Source: a virus
DNA length: 24,656 nt
Strand: one strand, 5' to 3'
Virus record (IMG/VR): IMGVR_UViG_3300044994_000560
Location: 1 to 24,656 of that record
Shown piece after piece: positions 13,815 to 19,617 of the stretch. The position numbers and the translations under genes were made by a program. Each line of letters begins with the position of its first letter. The first letter of the stretch is position 1. The notes below the pieces were generated by a model. The model did no database searches. It worked only from the letters and a program-made list of their open reading frames with translations, and was not told where the DNA came from.

Positions 13815-14138
13815 TCACAACTGCTTATCTATTTTGGCTATGATGCTATTGAGCATTACTTCATAGTACTGGAGGCTGTTTGTGCTTTGTATGCTGGTGT
13901 TGAGCAGCAATTGATGTAGTGTATAGGCTTCATGGTACTTCAGCTTTTTGGTGTAAACCTTTTTGGGTATGGAATACGGTGGCACTAAAAACCGCGTATG
14001 CATATCGCGGATGATACTGATAATCATTTTCTGCTCAGAAGTGGCTGATGCTCGCCGGGCATGATGTGCCAGTAGTTCGTTGATTATTTCCATCTCAGCG
14101 TTGGCTAACTGGAGTTTGATGTTGGGAAGGGCGTTCAT
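13815..14138 (-). CDS. Unknown small early protein
   Basis: This 107-residue, mostly helical protein reads LPNIKLQLANAEMEIINELL, then HHARRASATSEQKMIISIIR, with a basic middle (PKKVYTKKLKYHEAYTLHQL) and a hydrophobic, helical end. It has no signal peptide, no membrane segment and no metal-binding motif. The leader CTAAAAATCTAAACTC is nearly identical to that of the gene at 13715, and both follow heptad arrays. No family was recognised; it lies in the accessory part of the early operon. Confidence 0.55.
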   Translation of the reverse strand: MNALPNIKLQLANAEMEIINELLAHHARRASATSEQKMIISIIRDMHTRFLVPPYSIPKKVYTKKLKYHEAYTLHQLLLNTSIQSTNSLQYYEVMLNSIIAKIDKQL

Positions 14139-14154
14139 GAGTTTAGATTTTTAG

Positions 14155-14175
14155 AGCCAAGTATCAAGAGCCAAG
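14155..14175 (+). repeat. Heptad array, 3 units
   Basis: AGCCAAG, TATCAAG, AGCCAAG, 17 bp before (in the transcribed direction) the start of the gene at 14138. Confidence 0.7.
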
Positions 14176-14193
14176 TCAAATGCAATTCTACCA

Positions 14194-14221
14194 TTGACTG
14201 TGGACCGTTGACCGTGGACTA
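14194..14221. repeat. 7-bp repeat array, second family, supplies a stop codon
   Basis: Units TTGACTG, TGGACCG, TTGACCG, TGGACTA run in strict register. The final unit overlaps the TAG stop (14219-14221) of the minus-strand gene ending there. Confidence 0.6.
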
Positions 14222-14500
14222 CTTCCAATTGAGGTGAGGGAATTGTTTTCTGAGTTCCATAATGGAAGGTTTAAGGCTGAGCACTTCAGGTACATAATCG
14301 GGTAGCCGGCGAGAGAGGTAATCAACTGACAGATAAAACTCTTCAGACAATGTGCTGATGACCTCTTCATATGTGCGGCGATCTTCGCATACCTGTGTGT
14401 AGTAGTAGTATCGGGCGGCTGCGGCTATTAGCCGGCGTTGTGAATGGTTATCGGGCACTTTGACAGGGTGTCGGAAGTTGAGTTTCTTTTTTCCTCGCAT
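14219..14500 (-). CDS. Small basic, possibly DNA-binding early protein
   Basis: This 93-residue protein has a basic N-terminus (MRGKKKLNFRHPVKVPDNHS), a helix with a run of tyrosines (RRLIAAAARYYYYTQVCEDR), then TYEEVISTLSEEFYLSVDYL and SRRLPDYVPE, which reads like a winged or plain helix-turn-helix. Similar small proteins occur beside GemA-type genes in Bacteroidota Mu-like phages. A role as middle or late regulator would be attractive because no clear Mor or C homologue is seen, but this is only an inference. It starts 2 nt after the GemA-like stop, so translation is probably coupled. Confidence 0.55.
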   Translation of the reverse strand: MRGKKKLNFRHPVKVPDNHSQRRLIAAAARYYYYTQVCEDRRTYEEVISTLSEEFYLSVDYLSRRLPDYVPEVLSLKPSIMELRKQFPHLNWK

Positions 14501-14502
14501 TG

Positions 14503-14934
14503 TCAGATTTTTGAGAATTGCGTAATGAGCTTGGGCAGTTCCCCGGCGGTGTACTGTTTCAATGGCTTATGCAGGTATCCGTATTTGCGCAGCCAGGATC
14601 CAAGCGACTCCAGATCTGCCACCATTTTATGAAGTTTGTCGCTGTATTGTGTCCATCCTTTCTGGTGTGCCAGCGAGAGCAGGTACAGGTGTTGCTTGTT
14701 GTGTTTATCAAATATGGCGTAGTGTGCCCAAGTGCTGCGGTTGCCGGTTTTAAGAAAGTAGATTATTTCTTCGGCTTCAAAATAGGTGAGTTGTTTTGTC
14801 GAACTCCGATGATAGTCACCTGTGAATGATGCAATAAAGGATTCTTTCAGCGCTTTATCTTCCCTGATGTGCAATGGCATGAGGGTGTGTATGGCTTTTA
14901 TTTGCGCAGTGGTTATGGTGTGGGTGGCTTCCAT
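14503..14934 (-). CDS. GemA / Mu gp16-like protein (DUF1018-like)
   Basis: This 143-residue protein starts with a helical domain (TTAQIKAIHTLMPLHIREDK, then SFTGDYHRSSTKQLTYFEAE) and ends in the pattern typical of the GemA/gp16 family: HLYLLSLAHQKGWTQYSDKL followed by LGSWLRKYGYLHKPLKQYTA and GELPKLITQFSKI. In Mu, GemA modulates host DNA topology and gene expression during the early phase. Its ATG overlaps the upstream stop by one base (TGATG). The family is reasonably recognisable; the function in this phage is inferred. Confidence 0.65.
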   Translation of the reverse strand: MEATHTITTAQIKAIHTLMPLHIREDKALKESFIASFTGDYHRSSTKQLTYFEAEEIIYFLKTGNRSTWAHYAIFDKHNKQHLYLLSLAHQKGWTQYSDKLHKMVADLESLGSWLRKYGYLHKPLKQYTAGELPKLITQFSKI

Positions 14935-15224
14935 CAGGGTGTAAATTGTGGCGGTATCGGATTATCGCTGACAATGGATTGTCGGGCAGATTCAACACCT
15001 TCCAGGAATTTAGACCGTCCGTATGACAGGGTGGTCTCGATGAGCAGTTTTACTAATGCCAGCTCTTGGTTGTAGTGCATAAGTTCTTCATACTTGCATT
15101 CAACTGCCTTTTCTATCATGTTGCGCACGTCTTCTTCCCTGAGCTGGTAATCGGGGTTGCGTTGCAGGATTATGTCTCGCAGCAGCTCGTTGTGCTTTTC
15201 TAAAATGATTTCTGAGATCTTCAT
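14934..15224 (-). CDS. Unknown small early protein
   Basis: This is a 96-residue, acidic, helical protein: MKISEIILEKHNELLRDIIL, then REEDVRNMIEKAVECKYEEL and a closing Pro-rich tail (DNPIPPQFTP). There is no membrane segment. The central helices could form a small bundle or a coiled coil. It overlaps its upstream neighbour by 4 nt (ATGA) and the GemA-like gene by 1 nt, a tight translational unit. It may be a partner of one of these, but no family was recognised. Confidence 0.6.
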   Translation of the reverse strand: MKISEIILEKHNELLRDIILQRNPDYQLREEDVRNMIEKAVECKYEELMHYNQELALVKLLIETTLSYGRSKFLEGVESARQSIVSDNPIPPQFTP

Positions 15225-15466
15225 GGTGTTTTGGTTTGAGCAGTGAGTGATTGAATTTTTCCGTGTATGGATCCGGCTCTTTTAATTACCGGATTGCCGA
15301 TCATTTTTAGCCTCATGAACCCTTCTGAAATATCCACTTGTATGCAGAATTGTTTGTAGTGATCATTCATGTGATGTCTGATATCAGATAGCAATTGGGA
15401 ATTGTACACGCATGATACCCTGTTGCCTTCTTTCAATGCCTGAACTACTCTTTGTGTGTTGCTCAT
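15221..15466 (-). CDS. Unknown small early protein
   Basis: This 81-residue protein starts MSNTQRVVQALKEGNRVSCV and continues with a helix (LLSDIRHHMNDHYKQFCIQV), an MRLKMIGNPVIKR strand and a Thr/Pro-ended tail. The beginning looks like a small alpha/beta fold. It has two Cys in the first half but no CxxC motif. The start is preceded by an A-rich leader (AAAAAACACCACCC). It overlaps the next gene by 4 nt. No family was recognised. Confidence 0.55.
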   Translation of the reverse strand: MSNTQRVVQALKEGNRVSCVYNSQLLSDIRHHMNDHYKQFCIQVDISEGFMRLKMIGNPVIKRAGSIHGKIQSLTAQTKTP

Positions 15467-15496
15467 GGGTGGTGTTTTTTAGTCCGCATACGGCTG

Positions 15497-15832
15497 TCAG
15501 CATACGGCGGTTTTTGGCTGTTGACCTTGGTTAACTAATTCATTGATGCTGCTGTAAACAGGCAGACCCACTGCCATAGCGACCTCAAGTTCCATACGTG
15601 CGCCTTTACTATCCACCCAGCATGGAAGCAACAATACTGCATCGCACGCCATCAGCGCGGCTATACACTTGCGCATGGCTATATGCCAGGGGCATTTGAA
15701 ATCATTCACTACTTCCAATGGGTTGACAGGTGTAAATCCTTTATCGAGCAGCGCCACATGTGCCTGCCCGAATTTGTGTGTAACCTCTATCAGCGAAAGG
15801 CCGGTTACTTTTCCTGCTATGTATATTTTCAT
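15497..15832 (-). CDS. DUF4406 protein, nucleoside deoxyribosyltransferase-like
   Basis: This is 111 residues from the ATG at 15832; an in-frame upstream ATG at 15862 would pull part of a repeat array into the protein and is unlikely. It starts MKIYIAGKVTGL, the typical first strand and loop of the DUF4406 / nucleoside 2-deoxyribosyltransferase-like Rossmann fold. It has CDAVLLLPCWVDSKGARMEL followed by EVAMAVGLPVY, where the Glu in GARMELEVA is the likely catalytic or nucleotide-site residue. Such proteins are frequent in phages and may act in nucleotide salvage or modification; the actual substrate is unknown. Confidence 0.75.
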   Translation of the reverse strand: MKIYIAGKVTGLSLIEVTHKFGQAHVALLDKGFTPVNPLEVVNDFKCPWHIAMRKCIAALMACDAVLLLPCWVDSKGARMELEVAMAVGLPVYSSINELVNQGQQPKTAVC

Positions 15833-15849
15833 GGGATTAGATTTTTGAG

Positions 15850-15870
15850 TGTCAAGAACCAAGAGCCAAG
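15850..15870 (+). repeat. Heptad array, 3 units
   Basis: TGTCAAG, AACCAAG, AGCCAAG upstream of the DUF4406 start and directly joined to a second-family array at 15873. Confidence 0.65.
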
Positions 15871-15872
15871 TC

Positions 15873-15907
15873 TATGGTCTATCGTCTGTGATCCTCTGTC
15901 TATTTTC
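15873..15907. repeat. 7-bp repeat array, second family
   Basis: Units TATGGTC, TATCGTC, TGTGATC, CTCTGTC, TATTTTC. The array runs up to the TAG stop (15907-15909) of the glycosidase-like gene. Confidence 0.5.
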
Positions 15908-16914
15908 TATTTAACAGTTATGGCATTATATACATTGGTATTGCCTCCCGGCTTTTCTTCGCCTGTAAGCCGCCAGCGAAAGGCCATGTCAAAGTATTTT
16001 GGCAGTATGGTGTCTATTGAGCTTACATACAGCTCCCAGGCTTGCATATCTACACCCTGCATGCCTTTGCTTTCATGCTGCCACCAATATTCTGTCATAA
16101 CTTTCGGCACTGATGGTGCTACCTGACGCCCAAGCTTTGTACGAAGATTCATTTCGATATCTGCTACAGATCTGAATGAGCCCTGCTGATAAAGCTGAAA
16201 TGCAAAGTAATCGACATGGCTCCGGAGTGCTGTAAGGATGATAGTGTTCCAATCGATATATGCAGCATTCTCTTCCTCGGCCATAATAGCTGCAATGGGA
16301 GCATTGCGCTCTATCCGGCGGATGTCGTCAATATATTCTAGGCTAAGCTTCACATACTCTCTCGCTGCAATGTCATAAAGCTGTTTGGCTGATTGTCTGT
16401 TGCGATTGGTGATGTTGACCATCCTGGTAAGGACATTGGTAGGATTATAACTGGATCCAACTCTGAACTTTGTACCTACCACCAGCTCATTCATGTAGAG
16501 TTCATTTCCCAACTGTATGAGGGCAATGGGTACGTTGTTGGCTTTCAGGATTCGAAGGAGGCGAAGATTGTTATCGCGCCAGTTTACAAGTTCGGCTCCT
16601 TTGCCCGGTGTTTTTACGCCCATGCGCATCATCATCTCATAATCGAGTGTGAAGCTGATAGCTGCATGGCTACCTGTTCGCAGGCATAATTCGGCAAACT
16701 CCTCTGCAAAGGTGTATGGGTTGGTCAGGAAAGGGTCGTTATTAGCGAGGTTGCTGAGTTCACCTGCCTGTGTTTGCCCACCTGGAAACCTAAGAACAGG
16801 TGGGTGCAAAAAGTCTGCTGTAAGCTCATTATAGGCCCTTTCGAACTGCAATACACGATGTGGATAGGCTGCTACTTCCGGGAAATATGCGGTGATGTTA
16901 AATCCTTTTTTCAT
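15907..16914 (-). CDS. Predicted intracellular glycoside hydrolase, clan GH-A-like
   Basis: This 335-residue protein reads like a retaining glycosidase with a TIM barrel of clan GH-A. It has LRFPGGQTQ (41-49), ALIQLGNELYMNEL (131-144) with the Gly-Asn-Glu motif whose Glu138 would be the acid/base, and VPKVMTEYWW (269-278) whose Glu275 would be the nucleophile; the spacing of 137 residues suits the clan. FPGG plus GNE is reminiscent of GH79, GH39 or GH51-type enzymes; I cannot name the family. There is no signal peptide, so it should act in the cytoplasm or leave only at lysis. It sits between DUF3164 and DUF4406 in the early operon, far from the tail genes, an unusual place for a carbohydrate enzyme. 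It has the same style of A-rich leader as its neighbours. Confidence 0.6.
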   Translation of the reverse strand: MKKGFNITAYFPEVAAYPHRVLQFERAYNELTADFLHPPVLRFPGGQTQAGELSNLANNDPFLTNPYTFAEEFAELCLRTGSHAAISFTLDYEMMMRMGVKTPGKGAELVNWRDNNLRLLRILKANNVPIALIQLGNELYMNELVVGTKFRVGSSYNPTNVLTRMVNITNRNRQSAKQLYDIAAREYVKLSLEYIDDIRRIERNAPIAAIMAEEENAAYIDWNTIILTALRSHVDYFAFQLYQQGSFRSVADIEMNLRTKLGRQVAPSVPKVMTEYWWQHESKGMQGVDMQAWELYVSSIDTILPKYFDMAFRWRLTGEEKPGGNTNVYNAITVK

Positions 16915-16925
16915 TTTGGTTTGAT

Positions 16926-17579
16926 TTACAGATTTGCAAATGAAAGGTTAATGGGCTGGTCTTTTCCGGAATTGTCTTTCTTGAAGAAGGACATGTTGTA
17001 GCTTACTTCCCGTTCGCGGAACGACTCATTGAGGAGCTCCATGGCTTTGAGCCAGCGTTCGTCCTGGTAGTTGTCGCGAATTTTAAGCAGGTGTGCTACT
17101 TTAGCCGGGTTGAGGTCGCCGCTTTTGTTTTTGCTGAGCAGTGACGATACCAGGCGGTAGGTTTTGGCATCGCGCTTTTTTATTTTGTCTGCCAGAAAAT
17201 CTTCAATAAGCGTGATGGCCTGATCGGCTCGCTCATCATACTCGTACACAACATTTCTGTCGAGCCTGGCAAGGTACACACCGTCGGCAGTGCGCAATGA
17301 AAATCCGCCTTTTGAATCGGAGCGGATGTCGCTGTATTCTTTGGCGATCTCGCGGAACTCTTCGAAACGCGCTATGCATCGGGCCTTGAAATCTGCCAGC
17401 ATTATGTGCATCTCAACGGCTTCCACAATCATGGCCGATACCATGGTGTCGCGTTTTTGTTCATAGGCTTTCTTTCTGGCTGCCTGTGCAGCCTTTTGTG
17501 CCTGCTCTTGTTCTTTGAGCTTTTTCTTCAGCTCAGTCAGCTGTTGTGGCGTGAGCTGGTCAATGCTTAGTTCTGTCAT
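16926..17579 (-). CDS. DUF3164 family protein
   Basis: This 217-residue protein begins with a charged coiled-coil segment (about 10-50: TPQQLTELKKKLKEQEQAQK, then AARKKAYEQKRD) and a helix MHIMLADFKARCIARFEEFR. Then come GFSLRTADGVYLARLDRNVV, DERADQAITLIEDFLADKI and DERWLKAMELLNESFRE. The order matches DUF3164, a family typical of the early region of Mu-like phages, with unknown function. It starts 2 nt after the preceding gene's stop. It may stand in for early Mu genes such as gam, which I do not see, but that is inference. Confidence 0.8.
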   Translation of the reverse strand: MTELSIDQLTPQQLTELKKKLKEQEQAQKAAQAARKKAYEQKRDTMVSAMIVEAVEMHIMLADFKARCIARFEEFREIAKEYSDIRSDSKGGFSLRTADGVYLARLDRNVVYEYDERADQAITLIEDFLADKIKKRDAKTYRLVSSLLSKNKSGDLNPAKVAHLLKIRDNYQDERWLKAMELLNESFREREVSYNMSFFKKDNSGKDQPINLSFANL

Positions 17580-17581
17580 GT

Positions 17582-17944
17582 TTAAATGGTTTTTAAATGT
17601 TCTTTCAATATGGGTTTGCTGAATGTGGGAGTGGCGTGCTGTTCGGCCAATGCTTCGCGCAGGGCTTCTACTGTAGTGATTTCAATGAAAGTGGGTGGCT
17701 CATATGGGTTGATACCTACATTGAGCATGGCCGTAAGGTTTTTGGTGTTCCAGTCGCGCTGCCACCAGCTCCACCATTGTGCTGATGCTTCAAGTTTCTT
17801 GGCATACATAGAGCCTGGCACTGTTTGCAGGCTGATGCGTTTTAGCCCTCTCTGGTAAATGATCTGATGATGCCTTTCGGGCGTGATGCCCATCCACATC
17901 TCAAAGACCTGTTTGGTTTGCTGTAGTTGTTCATTGGTTATCAT
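17582..17944 (-). CDS. Unknown early protein
   Basis: This 120-residue protein starts MITNEQLQQTKQVFEMWMGI, continues with PERHHQIIYQRGLKRISLQT and a Trp-rich patch WWSWWQRDWNTKNLTAML, and ends TVEALREALAEQHATPTFSK. The Trp-rich part may be a protein or nucleic-acid contact. It is directly upstream of DUF3164 (2-nt gap) and downstream of the second ATPase, separated from the latter by a 127-bp gap with inverted heptad arrays. No family was recognised. Confidence 0.6.
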   Translation of the reverse strand: MITNEQLQQTKQVFEMWMGITPERHHQIIYQRGLKRISLQTVPGSMYAKKLEASAQWWSWWQRDWNTKNLTAMLNVGINPYEPPTFIEITTVEALREALAEQHATPTFSKPILKEHLKTI

Positions 17945-17971
17945 GGTGAGTATTTTTTTTTAGACTTTTAG

Positions 17972-17985
17972 AACCAAGAGTCAAG
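17972..17985 (+). repeat. Heptad pair
   Basis: AACCAAG and AGTCAAG. These are in the opposite orientation to the array at 18037-18071, so the transcript of this gap could fold back on itself. Confidence 0.6.
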
Positions 17986-18036
17986 ACAGCACTCTGTTGT
18001 TTTTCGATCTTCCATAACCGGGCTTTTATCTCTATG

Positions 18037-18071
18037 ATTGATTCTTGGTTCTTGATTCTTGGTTCTTGATT
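18037..18071 (-). repeat. Heptad array, 4-5 units
   Basis: CTTGGTT, CTTGATT, CTTGGTT, CTTGATT preceded by ATTGATT. It ends exactly at the stop codon (18072-18074) of the second ATPase gene. Confidence 0.8.
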
Positions 18072-18683
18072 CTATTCAGTTCCCCAGTATTCGATGGCTT
18101 TTTCAGGCCAGATATCGAAGTATCCGCCCGGGTTGTAGCGACCCATACTGATGGCTCTGTAGCCTTGTATGTGCAGCTTCAGGTCGGCATCGAAACGGAT
18201 GGCTTTGCACGGTCTTCCTTCGGGGCTGCTGCCTTGGGCGTGGCTGATGATGATGAACAGCTTTTCGGGAAATTCTTTCTTCAGCAGCAGGTAGTCTTTG
18301 TAGCTCATCTGGGTGTACTGCCAGCTATCAATGAAGATGTATTTGGGTGCACGCTTCTTGCGGAGGCGCATTTTCAGCTCTTCTATCTCTTCGCAGCCTA
18401 TGAGGATGTTGGCGCTATGCTCATGAAGTTGGAACCGCTGTACCTGTTCTTTCATAGTCATGCGGGCGCCTTCTTCGAGGGAGTTATAAAAACAGGGCCC
18501 CAGTGTGGCCAGCTCTTTGAGGAGCTGCATGCAAAAGGAGGTTTTGCCGTTGCCGGATAATCCCCAGATGAAAAAAACGCCGCTGTTTTCGGGGTTTCCG
18601 AAAGCTTGCTGCCAGCGTTCTGACCATTGGATGATATCGTACTTCTTTTGCATGATTTGGGTAGGGTTATAGGCTCGCTCCAT
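18072..18683 (-). CDS. Second P-loop ATPase, RecA/DnaB-like
   Basis: This 203-residue protein has a clear Walker A (GLSGNGKTS, 41-49) and Walker B (KYIFIDS, 114-120). It also has IIISHAQGS (144-152), resembling the segment after Walker B in RecA, RadA and DnaB-type ATPases, and a closing DADLKLHIQGYRAISMGRYN region. It lacks an N-terminal DNA-binding domain. It overlaps the end of the MuB-like gene by 17 nt, so the two are linked in translation and probably in function. Possible roles are target or replication-fork remodelling after strand transfer, or helicase loading. In Mu only one ATPase (B) serves this stage. Confidence 0.7.
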   Translation of the reverse strand: MERAYNPTQIMQKKYDIIQWSERWQQAFGNPENSGVFFIWGLSGNGKTSFCMQLLKELATLGPCFYNSLEEGARMTMKEQVQRFQLHEHSANILIGCEEIEELKMRLRKKRAPKYIFIDSWQYTQMSYKDYLLLKKEFPEKLFIIISHAQGSSPEGRPCKAIRFDADLKLHIQGYRAISMGRYNPGGYFDIWPEKAIEYWGTE

Positions 18684-19605
18684 TTTGTTCAGGGTTGTAT
18701 CCGAGCTTTGTTGAGGAAAGGATCAGTAGTGATTCAGCCCGGCGAAGGCCTCCTATTTCTCCGTTGGCATCGGTGAGGAGACATTTTTTTACCAGCTCGG
18801 GGAGGCGGCTTTTGTCGTCCATGTTGTGCTCGAGCACATCGCTGATGAGCTTGCGGTAGAAACTGATGCGCTCATTGCGGTCGGTAGGTATGATCTTCAT
18901 ATACCGGTCGCTGTACCGGCTGAATATTTCGCGGAAGCCGGTCTTTTTGGCACGTATGCCGTTGGTGATGAAGGTGCGCAGGCCATCGGCTCCGATGAGG
19001 TACCAGCCGCAGTGGTTTTCGGTGGCGTTCCACAGTTCTTTGAGTTCGAGAAAGGCGCGGTAGTTGAGGTCACCGGCTTCATCTACTATCACTATGGGGT
19101 GGTCGAGGATGGTGAGGCAGTATTTGATATCGGCTTTGATATCGGCATAGCGTTGGTTATTGTCCACACCCAGGGCTTTGGCTATTGCTCTGATAAAAAG
19201 TTGCTGTGTTTTAGCTTGTGAGGCATCAATGTAGAAGCAGTTCCTGAGTGTTTTGCTGAGGTATTTGGCAGCATATGTCTTGCCAATGGCACAGTCATCT
19301 ACGAGTATCATGCCTTTGGCGTTCTGCTGGCAGAACTGCACATCGCTTGCTATGGCTTCAAAGACTTCGGTACGCACCATGTTCCAGCGGCGGGCATGGA
19401 GGGTGATGTTGAGCTCGCGCCCTAATGAGATCCACTGTGCATCTTTGATGAGCGAGTCGCCTACTCCGGCGGTTTTGAGCCTCGAAAACACTGATGGGTT
19501 GATGTTGTATGATTTGGCAAAGGCGCTGTCGGTGCCTCCAAAGTTGGCACGCACCTTCAGCAGTGCTGCCAGTACTTGTTCTTTGAATTGCGGTGTTATT
19601 TGCAT
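18667..19605 (-). CDS. MuB-like transposition ATPase
   Basis: This 312-residue AAA+ protein has an N-terminal helix-turn-helix (about 20-50: GGTDSAFAKSYNINPSVFSR), a Walker A variant DDCAIGKT (103-110), Walker B IVIVDEAG (171-178), and a C-terminal helical part ending in a basic tail. MuB binds DNA non-specifically, delivers target DNA to the transposase and prevents self-insertion. It lies directly after the transposase gene in the Mu order A-B. The first Gly of the canonical Walker A is replaced by Asp, while the GKT is intact. Start 19605 has a TTTTAAAACAATATCACC leader. Confidence 0.85.
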   Translation of the reverse strand: MQITPQFKEQVLAALLKVRANFGGTDSAFAKSYNINPSVFSRLKTAGVGDSLIKDAQWISLGRELNITLHARRWNMVRTEVFEAIASDVQFCQQNAKGMILVDDCAIGKTYAAKYLSKTLRNCFYIDASQAKTQQLFIRAIAKALGVDNNQRYADIKADIKYCLTILDHPIVIVDEAGDLNYRAFLELKELWNATENHCGWYLIGADGLRTFITNGIRAKKTGFREIFSRYSDRYMKIIPTDRNERISFYRKLISDVLEHNMDDKSRLPELVKKCLLTDANGEIGGLRRAESLLILSSTKLGYNPEQNGASL

Positions 19606-19617
19606 GGTGATATTGTT

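Noticed and set aside
16926-17579. Gam-type nuclease inhibitor
   Set aside because: The gene in this position matches the DUF3164 pattern instead; no Gam-like sequence was recognised elsewhere.
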